Below are positions 9,090 through 17,122 of a DNA stretch of 52,256 nt, one piece after another (within the stretch, counting starts at the first letter, position 1; every line of letters starts with the position of its first letter). The DNA is taken from the NCBI GenBank assembly GCA_964389755.1, contig CAYMEW010000031.1, forward strand, positions 1 to 52,256. The letters run 5' to 3'. Below the pieces are notes generated by a model, which ran no database searches, was not told where the DNA came from, and worked only from the letters and a program-made list of their open reading frames with translations. The stretch is from JBBSUQ01 sp964389755. GTDB taxonomy: Bacteria > Bacteroidota > Bacteroidia > Flavobacteriales_D > Crocinitomicaceae. Both the position numbers and the translations under genes were made by a program.

Positions 9090-9752
9090 TCAGACAGTCC
9101 GGAACGCACGCGTCATTTCGCGTTTTCCGGGAGGACCCGGCAATGCTTCTATACGAAAACCGGCTTCTTTCAAATTTCGCTTCATTTGTCCCTGCGCACA
9201 GTACGTCACCAGCACGCCGTTCTCAGAAAGCGCGTCATAACACACCCGGAAGACCGGTGTTTCCCACATTTCAGGCTGTACGCGCGGGCCGAAGGCGTCG
9301 AAGTAAATCAGGTCCAGCGATCCGGGCTCCGGTTTAAAATCCTGTACCCTGCAATGCCGTTTTTCAAGCGTAAATTGTTTATGGATCACCACCGGTTTTT
9401 CCCATTCAGCCACATGGATCTTTTCGTACAACTCGCGGTGTTGCTGCCAGAGCGGACCGAAATCCATTTGCGCAAGGACTTCCGGTTCAAGCGGAAAGGC
9501 TTCGAGGCCGGTGTACGCTACGGAAACGCGGTCTTCCAGTACACTTAAGGCAGTGAGAAAGGCATTCAGTCCCGTTCCGAAGCCCACTTCCAGTATTTTT
9601 ACTGTACCTTTATTCACAGCCTTTAAACCGTGCCGGATAAAGACGTGCAGTGCTTCCTGAACCGCTCCGTTCGTAGAGTGGTAATGTTCATCGAGTTCTT
9701 CCAGAAAAATGGTTGTGGAATTATCTTTTGTACGGATCACCTGCTGCTTCAT
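9090..9752 (-). CDS. mnmD: tRNA 5-methylaminomethyl-2-thiouridine methyltransferase MnmD
   Basis: A stand-alone MnmD protein of 220 residues. It methylates the wobble uridine side chain (nm5s2U34 to mnm5s2U34) using S-adenosylmethionine; in enterobacteria the same domain is fused to an FAD oxidase as MnmC. Visible features are the family N-terminus DEHYHSTNGAVQEALHVFI (21-39), the SAM-binding motif EVGFGTGLNAF (55-65) and the IYFDAFGPRVQPEMWE segment near residue 150. There is no C-terminal oxidase domain. The ATG follows a TAATTTTG box by 4 bases. It is divergent from dnaB. Confidence 0.92.
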   Translation of the reverse strand: MKQQVIRTKDNSTTIFLEELDEHYHSTNGAVQEALHVFIRHGLKAVNKGTVKILEVGFGTGLNAFLTALSVLEDRVSVAYTGLEAFPLEPEVLAQMDFGPLWQQHRELYEKIHVAEWEKPVVIHKQFTLEKRHCRVQDFKPEPGSLDLIYFDAFGPRVQPEMWETPVFRVCYDALSENGVLVTYCAQGQMKRNLKEAGFRIEALPGPPGKREMTRAFRTV

Positions 9753-9756
9753 TTGG

Positions 9757-9764
9757 CAAAATTA
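9757..9764 (-). promoter_or_regulatory. TAnnTTTG box 4 nt before the mnmD ATG
   Basis: TAATTTTG on the minus strand, then CCAA, then ATG. The spacing equals that seen for dnaB, the acyl-CoA reductase, BatA and the 46.7-kb lipoprotein. No clear -33 TTG. Confidence 0.55.
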
Positions 9765-9848
9765 AGACTTAACACGTGTTGATAAACCTGCCTGATAACT
9801 TTTTAATAAACTTCAGCTGACACACATGGCGAGCCCCTGAGATTTCCC

Positions 9849-9856
9849 TATATTTG
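9849..9856 (+). promoter_or_regulatory. TAnnTTTG box 4 nt before the dnaB ATG
   Basis: TATATTTG, then TTCT, then the ATG of dnaB. No convincing -33 element precedes it. Confidence 0.55.
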
Positions 9857-9860
9857 TTCT

Positions 9861-11441
9861 ATGGATAACAGAACCGAGAACTCCCGTAAACCGGCGTCCC
9901 GAACGAAAAACACAACCCAGCTTCTCCAGGAGCTCGGGAAAGTGCCGCCACAGGCTACCGAGGTAGAACAGGCTGTGTTAGGTGCGCTGATGCTCGAAAA
10001 AAATGCAGTTACGGATACGATCGACATGCTGAAATCCGAAAGTTTTTACGATCCGAAGCACCAGTTGATCTTTGCTGCAATTCACGACCTGTTTAAAAGT
10101 TCAAGTCCGATTGATATCCTGACGGTTGTTAACCTGCTGCGTAAAAACGGAGAACTGGAAGCTGCCGGAGGCGCAGCGTATGTTTCCGGGCTTACCAACC
10201 GTGTGGCTTCTTCGGCTCACGTGGAGTTTCACGCGCGAATCATTGCGGAAAAACACATTAAGCGCGAACTGATCCGGATGAGTTCGGAAGTCATGAAAAG
10301 CGCTTACGACGATACTACAGACGTTTTCGACGTTTTAAACGAGGCAGAGGCTTCCCTGTTCCAGATTGCCGAAAACAACATGGGCAAGCAGGTGGACGTC
10401 ATGCAGAGCGTTGTTCGCCAGGCCATTGAAGAGATTGAAAAAGCGGCACAGAATAAAGACGGTATTTCGGGGATCCCGACGGGTTTCTTCGACCTGGACA
10501 AACTTACCTCCGGCTGGCAGCGTTCGGACATGATCGTGATTGCGGCGCGTCCTGCGATGGGAAAAACGGCCTTCGTACTCTCCATGGCGCGCAATACGGC
10601 GGTGGATTACAATATGGGCGTTGCGATCTTCTCCCTGGAGATGTCATCCGTTCAGCTTGTAAAACGTCTGATTGCCAGTGAAACGCGACTGAGCGCCGAG
10701 AAACTCCGAAAAGGAAACCTGCGCGAAGATGAGTTCCAGCAACTGCATTCGCGGATCTCCAAACTTGCGACAGCACCGATCTACATCGACGATACACCCG
10801 GAATCAGTGTTTTTGACCTGCGTGCGAAGTGTCGCCGACTCAAAATGCAATACAACATCGAACTGGTGATCATTGACTACCTGCAACTTATGACAGCCGG
10901 TGGTGCGAAAGGTGCCGGTAACCGGGAGCAGGAAATTTCCACGATCTCCCGTTCGATCAAGGAGATCGCCAAGGAACTGAATGTCCCGGTAATCGCGCTC
11001 TCCCAGTTGAGTCGTTCGGTTGAACAGCGCGGCGGCGATAAGCGTCCCGTACTCTCCGACCTCCGGGAATCGGGAGCGATCGAACAGGATGCCGATATTG
11101 TATCTTTCATTTACCGGCCGGAATACTACGGATTCATCCAGGATGAAGAAGGGAATTCCAACCAGGGCGTGGGCGAACTCATCGTGGCCAAACACCGTAA
11201 CGGTGCACTTGATAATGTCCGGCTGCGGTTCATCGGTGAATTCGCGCGTTTTGAAAACCTTGCCTACGGGGGTGAAATGCTCGGTAACGATCCTGTAAAT
11301 CCCACAGGTAATGCCCTGCAGCAACGTTCGGATGCTTTTGACAGTTCTCCGCAGACTTACACTGTTCAAAGCCGGATCAATGAGCCGGGAGACAATGACG
11401 CGGATTTCGATTTCAACGGGGAAGAGAATGCGCCATTTTAA
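9861..11441 (+). CDS. dnaB: Replicative DNA helicase DnaB
   Basis: The hexameric 5'-3' helicase of the chromosomal replisome, 526 residues. The N-terminal primase-interacting domain begins around PPQATEVEQAVLGALMLE (about 29-46). The RecA-type C-terminal domain shows the Walker A motif AARPAMGKTAF (near 235), the Walker B segment IIDYLQLM (near 338), and LSQLSRSVEQRGGDKRP with SDLRESGAIEQDAD. The tail is polar and acidic (GDNDADFDFNGEE). Length and motif order are normal, and no intein is present. It is divergent from mnmD and is followed after 40 bases by a conserved exported protein. Confidence 0.98.
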   Translation: MDNRTENSRKPASRTKNTTQLLQELGKVPPQATEVEQAVLGALMLEKNAVTDTIDMLKSESFYDPKHQLIFAAIHDLFKSSSPIDILTVVNLLRKNGELEAAGGAAYVSGLTNRVASSAHVEFHARIIAEKHIKRELIRMSSEVMKSAYDDTTDVFDVLNEAEASLFQIAENNMGKQVDVMQSVVRQAIEEIEKAAQNKDGISGIPTGFFDLDKLTSGWQRSDMIVIAARPAMGKTAFVLSMARNTAVDYNMGVAIFSLEMSSVQLVKRLIASETRLSAEKLRKGNLREDEFQQLHSRISKLATAPIYIDDTPGISVFDLRAKCRRLKMQYNIELVIIDYLQLMTAGGAKGAGNREQEISTISRSIKEIAKELNVPVIALSQLSRSVEQRGGDKRPVLSDLRESGAIEQDADIVSFIYRPEYYGFIQDEEGNSNQGVGELIVAKHRNGALDNVRLRFIGEFARFENLAYGGEMLGNDPVNPTGNALQQRSDAFDSSPQTYTVQSRINEPGDNDADFDFNGEENAPF

Positions 11442-11481
11442 AGGGCACATACCAATCCACCCGATTCAACGTTATACTGAT

Positions 11482-12744
11482 ATGAAAAAACCGTTCCTGT
11501 TATTCGTGCTTTTCCTGGTGACTTGCGTCGCACCGCTACGCGCAAGCCAGATCCTCGTACCGATGGATGAGAGCCAAACCAACCATCTGAAGTCCTACGG
11601 AGTGGCTTTCTGGGTGCTTGAACACGACGTGGTGATCGAATGGTTACTGAACTACCGGGGTGGTGCTTTCCTGATGCCACACCTGCAAAGTATCGAAGAA
11701 GAACTCGTGATTCGCGGCGTGAAATACGAAGTGATTGCAGATGGTCAGGCCAATAACATCAAACGCCAGATCGCCAACCCGGAAGTCAACCAGGAAGTTG
11801 TGCAACTCGAAAAAGCGCCGAAGATCGCCGTTTATACGCCTGAAGGGAAACAACCCTGGGACGATGCGGTTACCCTCGTACTGGAATATGCCGAAATACC
11901 TTACGATAAGATCTACGACAGCGCAATCGTAAACGGAAAATTACCCGAATACGACTGGCTGCACCTTCACCATGAAGACTTTACCGGACAGTACGGGAAG
12001 TTTTACGCGGCTTATCACTCCTACCCGTGGTATAAACAACAGGTTGCAGATGCCGAACGCAGTGCCAAATCACTGGGATTTGCCAAAGTTTCGGAACTAA
12101 AACTTGCAGTGGCCCAAAATATCAAAAACTTCGTGATCGGCGGTGGTTTCCTGTTTACCATGTGTTCAGGTACCGATAGTTTTGACATTGCCCTTGCGGC
12201 ACACAACACCGATATTTGTGAATTCATGTATGACGGTGACGGAATGGATCCGGCCTGCCAGGAAAAACTGGACTTCTCGAACACACTTGCATTTGAAGAC
12301 TTTTTACTGGAAAAAAATCCAATGGAATACGAATATTCAAGTATTGACGGGACCATGAAGCACGTTCGCAATCAGAATGTCGATAAATTCACCCTGTTCG
12401 AGTTTTCCGCGAAGTGGGATATCGTACCGACCATGCTCACCCAGTGTCATACCGATATTATCGACGGATTTATGGGTCAGACCACCGATTTCATCAGTGA
12501 TTATATCAAACCGGGTGTACTGATCATGGGCGAGAATAAAGCCCTTGGAACTGCCCGTTACCTTCATGGAGAACTGGGACAGGGAACCTGGACATTTTAC
12601 GGCGGACACGATCCGGAAGATTACGAACACCGCGTCGGCGATCCGCCGACAGACCTGAATCTGCACCCCAATTCACCCGGCTATCGTTTGATCCTGAACA
12701 ACATCCTCTTTCCCGCAGCGAAAAAGAAAAAGCGCAAAACCTAG
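11482..12744 (+). CDS. Conserved exported Bacteroidota protein, GATase-like (often labelled asparagine synthetase B)
   Basis: A 420-residue protein with a signal peptide (KKPFLLFVLFLVTCVAPLRAS, split around residue 21), started at the ATG at 11482 because the longer frame upstream lies inside dnaB. I recognise a highly conserved Bacteroidota family annotated as asparagine synthetase B, but none of the asparagine synthetase motifs (N-terminal Cys2, PP-loop SGGxDS) is present. The segments VIGGGFLFTMCSGTDSFDIALA and ENKALGTARYLHGELGQGTW are instead reminiscent of class I glutamine amidotransferase-like or ThuA-like folds, with Cys in TMCSGTD in the nucleophile-elbow position. WLHLHHEDFTGQYGKF and TFYGGHDPEDYEHRVGDP are other strongly conserved blocks. 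The C-terminus is lysine-rich. The function is unknown. Confidence 0.8.
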   Translation: MKKPFLLFVLFLVTCVAPLRASQILVPMDESQTNHLKSYGVAFWVLEHDVVIEWLLNYRGGAFLMPHLQSIEEELVIRGVKYEVIADGQANNIKRQIANPEVNQEVVQLEKAPKIAVYTPEGKQPWDDAVTLVLEYAEIPYDKIYDSAIVNGKLPEYDWLHLHHEDFTGQYGKFYAAYHSYPWYKQQVADAERSAKSLGFAKVSELKLAVAQNIKNFVIGGGFLFTMCSGTDSFDIALAAHNTDICEFMYDGDGMDPACQEKLDFSNTLAFEDFLLEKNPMEYEYSSIDGTMKHVRNQNVDKFTLFEFSAKWDIVPTMLTQCHTDIIDGFMGQTTDFISDYIKPGVLIMGENKALGTARYLHGELGQGTWTFYGGHDPEDYEHRVGDPPTDLNLHPNSPGYRLILNNILFPAAKKKKRKT

Positions 12745-12826
12745 GTTATTCGGATACATTTTTTAGACTTCTGTCAGCTTTGTTGTGAGATTTTTATTGT
12801 AAATTACGGCTCACAAAATCAAAACT

Positions 12827-15800
12827 ATGAATAAGAGACTACTACTCTTCGGCATGAGTGCCTGTTTCTTTTTGTCGGGTACCTTCTACGGTTCCGCACA
12901 AAATTTGCAGAGTACATCCCGAAAGAAGACGGGAACTTCCGTCAGTGGACAAACGGTGGGAACACTCGGCTTACCTGCCCAAACACCGGCTCCGTCCGGA
13001 GCCGGCGGCACTTACGATTGTGCCACGGACCAGTTCACACAACAGTATTACGAATCAATCGGTGTATGGCAGGACGTTCAGCAGGATTATCTCTACCATG
13101 CTGACAAACCGGTGGTTCCTCCGATCGCCAAAACGCCCGGTGCCAATACCATTGCGATCATTTTTCACGTGGTCTACAATCCGAACAACCCGGCTGAAAA
13201 CGTAAGTTATTCGGATATCATGAATGTTTATAACGACATTTCCGAAGATTACCAGCTATTGAACGCAGATGCGGGAAATGCACGACCGGGTTTTACGCCT
13301 GCAGATGCAAATATCAACTTCTGCCTGGCCACACAAACTCCCGCGGGTGTTCCGCTTCCGGAAGTCGGTGTGATCCGCGTCTCGACCACCGAGGATTTTT
13401 ACGACAGCGATAACGGCGAAGAAAATAAAATGAAAAGTTCGTCTACCGGCGGAAGTGATCCGTGGGACCGCACCAAATACCTCAATGTCTGGATCTGCGA
13501 CATTACGAACGGTGCTAACTCGGGTACAGCAGGTTACGCCTATCGTCCGACAACCTCTTTCCTGCCCTCGGCAGCCATTGACGGGATCGTGATCGACTAC
13601 AACCTCGGAGTTAATAACGACAATATTTTAACGCATGAGATTGGCCACTACCTCGGTCTCGACCATACCTGGGGTGGTTCCGGAGGTTGCGGAAACGACG
13701 ACGGATTTTCGGATACTCCGAATACGGCCGGCCCGTCTTTCAATTACCCGGGATCCTGTTCCGGTAGCCAGACAACCTGTTCCGGCGTGCAAACCATGTA
13801 TGAAAACTATATGGACTACAGCAACTGTACGGTCATGTTTACGCAAATGCAGGCGAACTACATGCTTTCGATCCTGAATGGTATCCGCAGTTCGCTGCTA
13901 TCATCTCCCGGATGTAACTCAGTGGCTGCTCCGCCGGTGGCTGACTTCACGGCCGATGTCTCCTCCCCGATCATCATACCGGTCGGTGGAACGATCAACT
14001 TTACCGATGTCTCCACCAATTCACCGACTTCCTGGAGCTGGGATTTCGGCGGTGGCGCAACGAATGTGACTGTTCAGAACCCGAGCGTTACCTTTAATAC
14101 GGTCGGAACATACACTATTTCACTCACGGCAACCAACAGCTTCGGAAGTGATACCGAAGTGAAAACAGGATTTGTACAGGTGGTAGCTGCCAGCAGCGGA
14201 ACGGCTTGTGATACGCTTCGTAACTGGGATCCCGCGGATGCGGCAGCGAATGGCTTCTATTATTATAATTCCGGGGGAAGCTTCGGCTATTTTCCAGGGC
14301 ATAATGAAGCCGGGGGAGCGACTTATTATAGTAACCAGTACGCCGAAAAACTGTCTTATACCGGATCGGCCCAGGTTCGGCGTATCGCGATGCCTTTCTT
14401 CATTGCAGACGATCAGTCCGGTTCGGGAACAATGGTTGTTAAGATCTGGAGTGATGCATCCGGAAGCCCCGGAACGTTACTTGCCTCCGAAACGGTCAAT
14501 ATTGCCGATATAGACGAGGGATTCTGGAACGAATTTGATTTTTCGAGTCCGCCAACCGTGACCGGTACTTTCTGGGCCGGCTTCCAACTATTCTACGGAA
14601 GTCCGCAGGATACGGTTCTCGTCGGAATGACCGACACGCGGCCTGGCGGTAACGATTCTTACTTTATTGACATTACAGGACTCGGATGGAGTGACGGTTC
14701 GACAGCCATCGGTATCACCGGTTCCATTGCGATCGATGTGATGCTTTCAAATGGACCCGCGCCGGTGGCCGATTTCACGTATTCCGATACAACGGGCTGT
14801 GTGGGAGGAACGATTTCCGTGAATGGCTCCACGTCTACCAATACGACCGGCTATACCTGGTATTACACGGACAACCCGATCACCACGATCCTGGATCAGT
14901 CGACAAATGCTTCGGCCACATTCAGCCTCACAACCGCAGGTCCGCGCCGTATCACTTTATTCGCGGAAGGATCCTGTATGACGGACGGTATCTTTTTACC
15001 ATTCACCGTTTACCCGACTGTAAGCGCAACAGCCACTCCGACAGCAACAAGTTGCGGGCTGGATAATGGTTCCATCACTGTAAGTGCGATGGCCGGAGGA
15101 ACCGGTTCAGGTTATGAATTCAGCCTCGACGGTACCAACTACCAGACATCTGCGACATTCCCGAACCTCGCCGCCGGAAACTACACGGTTTACGTCCGAA
15201 CGCCCGGAGCGAACTGTGGAAATTCCTATTCCGTTACAGTTGGTTCCTCAAGTGGATTTACAGCCGGGATCAGCCCGAATACAGCAATTTGTTCTTCGCA
15301 GAGTGCAACCCTCACAGCAACCGGTGGGACCTCTTACGAGTGGTACGACGGCAGTACCCAGATCGGGACAACTGCTTCGATCGTTGTGAACCCGAGTGCT
15401 TCCACGCAGTACTATTGCGTAGTTACGAATGCAGCGGGTTGTCAGTCCACACAATATGTGGATGTTACAGTTACACAAACGGATAATGCCAGCTTCCAGT
15501 TCTTTGATTTCTGCTTCGGATCGGCAAACCAGGCGACTTCAATCGCCACACCGGGCGGTACTTTTGCCTTTAACCCGGCACCTTCCGACGGAGCAACCAT
15601 CAATGCCACAACCGGAGAGATCTCGAACGAAACACTCGGATCGACCTACAGCGTGGAATATACGACAAGCGGAAGCTGTTCGGCCACGCAGGTAGAAACC
15701 GTCACGGTAAATACCAACGACGATGCCTCGTTCACAGTTTCAAACTGGTGCGAAGGTTCTGCGAACACGATCTCCAATATCGGAACGAACGGCGGAACAT

Positions 15801-16882
15801 TTGCATTCAACCCGGCACCTTCCGACGGTGCAACGATCGACGCCACGACCGGCGTGATCAACAACGCAACGCCCGGCTCAAGTTATACGATCGAGTATAC
15901 GACACCGGTAGGACCGTGCCAGGCGACATCCACTCAAACGGTTACTTACAATGCATCGCCTTCGGTGAACGCAGGAAGTGATATTAACGTGTGTGAGAAT
16001 GAAAGTGTAACGCTGAACGGTTCGGGTGCTATATCTTATAACTGGAACAACGGCATTACTGATGGCGTTTCATTTGTGCCTTCAGCAACAGGTACAACCA
16101 CCTATACTGTGAGCGGAACGGATGCAAACGGCTGCGTAAATACAGACCAGGTGGACGTTACAGTAAATGCACTTCCTACGGCTAATGCGGGAAGCACGCA
16201 GGAAATCACCTGTACGAGTGCTTCTGTTACACTGAACGGATCTTCGACAACGACCGGCGCTGTCTTCAGTTGGAACGGACCCGGAATTGTATCGGGCGGA
16301 AATACTTCGTCGCCTACCGTTAATGCCAGCGGAACATACACGCTGACCGTGACCGATCCGTTATCAAGTTGCGATGCAACCGCTACTGTTGCGGTTACGG
16401 AAAATACCACAGCTCCGAATGTGAATGCCGGACCTGACACGACCGTGTGCGCTTCATCCTCAACTGTTACCCTGAGTGCGTCGGGAGCAGATGCTTACTC
16501 GTGGGATAATGGCGCAGGAACCGGTCAAAGTGTTACCGTATCACCGACAAGCACAACGACCTACACGGTAACGGGAACAAGTTCTTCAAATGGCTGTACA
16601 GCCACGGATGCTATCACTGTGAACGTGACCAGTTGTGCGGGAATTGAAGAAATGACTGCCGGAATGGTGTCAATCTACCCGAACCCGACAAAAGATGTTG
16701 TGACGATCGAAGTTAGCGGTACATTTAACTATACGGTGTTTGACAGCCGCGGGAGACTCATCAGTGCTGCGTCGGCGTACGATCAGGCAACTGTTGATCT
16801 GATTGATGTGGAGGCAGGTGTTTACCTGATCCGAATTCAACAGGGATCTCAAACAGGTGTCTATCGTGTCGTGAAGAAATAA
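12827..16882 (+). CDS. Giant secreted M43-type zinc metalloprotease with T9SS sorting domain
   Basis: A 1351-residue secreted protein. In order: signal peptide (about 1-25); a metalloprotease domain with THEIGHYLGLDH, zinc ligands His270, His274 and His280 around Glu271, and a following YENYMDYSNCTVMF Met-turn as in pappalysin/cytophagalysin M43 peptidases; a PKD domain (about 367-448, SWSWDFGGG and GTYTISLTATNSFG); a further beta domain (about 465-645); a second PKD-like region; a SprB-like repeat (SCGLDNGSITVSAMAGGTG); two tandem 79-residue Ig-like repeats; more adhesin-like modules; and a T9SS type A C-terminal domain (about 1275-1351, SIYPNPTKDVVTIEV and GVYLIRIQQG). It should be exported by the type IX system and anchored or released at the surface, acting in protein degradation. 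No T9SS core genes such as porV or sov are in the window. A strong terminator follows. Confidence 0.95.
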   Translation: MNKRLLLFGMSACFFLSGTFYGSAQNLQSTSRKKTGTSVSGQTVGTLGLPAQTPAPSGAGGTYDCATDQFTQQYYESIGVWQDVQQDYLYHADKPVVPPIAKTPGANTIAIIFHVVYNPNNPAENVSYSDIMNVYNDISEDYQLLNADAGNARPGFTPADANINFCLATQTPAGVPLPEVGVIRVSTTEDFYDSDNGEENKMKSSSTGGSDPWDRTKYLNVWICDITNGANSGTAGYAYRPTTSFLPSAAIDGIVIDYNLGVNNDNILTHEIGHYLGLDHTWGGSGGCGNDDGFSDTPNTAGPSFNYPGSCSGSQTTCSGVQTMYENYMDYSNCTVMFTQMQANYMLSILNGIRSSLLSSPGCNSVAAPPVADFTADVSSPIIIPVGGTINFTDVSTNSPTSWSWDFGGGATNVTVQNPSVTFNTVGTYTISLTATNSFGSDTEVKTGFVQVVAASSGTACDTLRNWDPADAAANGFYYYNSGGSFGYFPGHNEAGGATYYSNQYAEKLSYTGSAQVRRIAMPFFIADDQSGSGTMVVKIWSDASGSPGTLLASETVNIADIDEGFWNEFDFSSPPTVTGTFWAGFQLFYGSPQDTVLVGMTDTRPGGNDSYFIDITGLGWSDGSTAIGITGSIAIDVMLSNGPAPVADFTYSDTTGCVGGTISVNGSTSTNTTGYTWYYTDNPITTILDQSTNASATFSLTTAGPRRITLFAEGSCMTDGIFLPFTVYPTVSATATPTATSCGLDNGSITVSAMAGGTGSGYEFSLDGTNYQTSATFPNLAAGNYTVYVRTPGANCGNSYSVTVGSSSGFTAGISPNTAICSSQSATLTATGGTSYEWYDGSTQIGTTASIVVNPSASTQYYCVVTNAAGCQSTQYVDVTVTQTDNASFQFFDFCFGSANQATSIATPGGTFAFNPAPSDGATINATTGEISNETLGSTYSVEYTTSGSCSATQVETVTVNTNDDASFTVSNWCEGSANTISNIGTNGGTFAFNPAPSDGATIDATTGVINNATPGSSYTIEYTTPVGPCQATSTQTVTYNASPSVNAGSDINVCENESVTLNGSGAISYNWNNGITDGVSFVPSATGTTTYTVSGTDANGCVNTDQVDVTVNALPTANAGSTQEITCTSASVTLNGSSTTTGAVFSWNGPGIVSGGNTSSPTVNASGTYTLTVTDPLSSCDATATVAVTENTTAPNVNAGPDTTVCASSSTVTLSASGADAYSWDNGAGTGQSVTVSPTSTTTYTVTGTSSSNGCTATDAITVNVTSCAGIEEMTAGMVSIYPNPTKDVVTIEVSGTFNYTVFDSRGRLISAASAYDQATVDLIDVEAGVYLIRIQQGSQTGVYRVVKK
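15482..15955 (+). repeat. Two tandem 237-bp repeats inside the metalloprotease
   Basis: Two in-frame copies (15482-15718 and 15719-15955) of a 79-residue module. Both carry the identical block GGTFAFNPAPSDGATI, followed by related ATTGxIxNxTxGSxYxxEYTT segments. They are intragenic duplications of an Ig-like repeat. Confidence 0.85.
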
Positions 16883-16899
16883 TCACAAATTCAGATGTG

Positions 16900-16937
16900 A
16901 AAAGAGGCCGCCCGGATAAGGCGGCCTCTTTTATTTT
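16900..16937 (+). terminator. Rho-independent terminator after the metalloprotease
   Basis: A 12-bp stem (AAAAGAGGCCGC with GCGGCCTCTTTT) around a 9-nt loop, followed by further T residues, 18 bases after the stop codon. Confidence 0.92.
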
Positions 16938-17070
16938 CGTAAGCGTCAAACCGGATTTCGGACAGTTTTTCATTTTCGATGCAAACGAGCAAGTACTTTG
17001 ATGAAGAATGAAGTTCCGTGATTCGGAGCGCGGTAATACTGATCTTTCGCCGGGTTAAAACTGGCTTCAA

Positions 17071-17102
17071 CAAAAAACGGCGCCAAAATGGACGCCGTTT
17101 TT
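17071..17102 (-). terminator. Rho-independent terminator after gyrB
   Basis: On the minus strand AAAAACGGCG pairs with CGCCGTTTTT around a 10-nt loop and runs into TTG. It lies 20 bases beyond the gyrB stop. The arms are A/T-flanked on both sides, so it could work in both directions. Confidence 0.85.
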
Positions 17103-17122
17103 ACAGTTATGAGATTGCCCGA

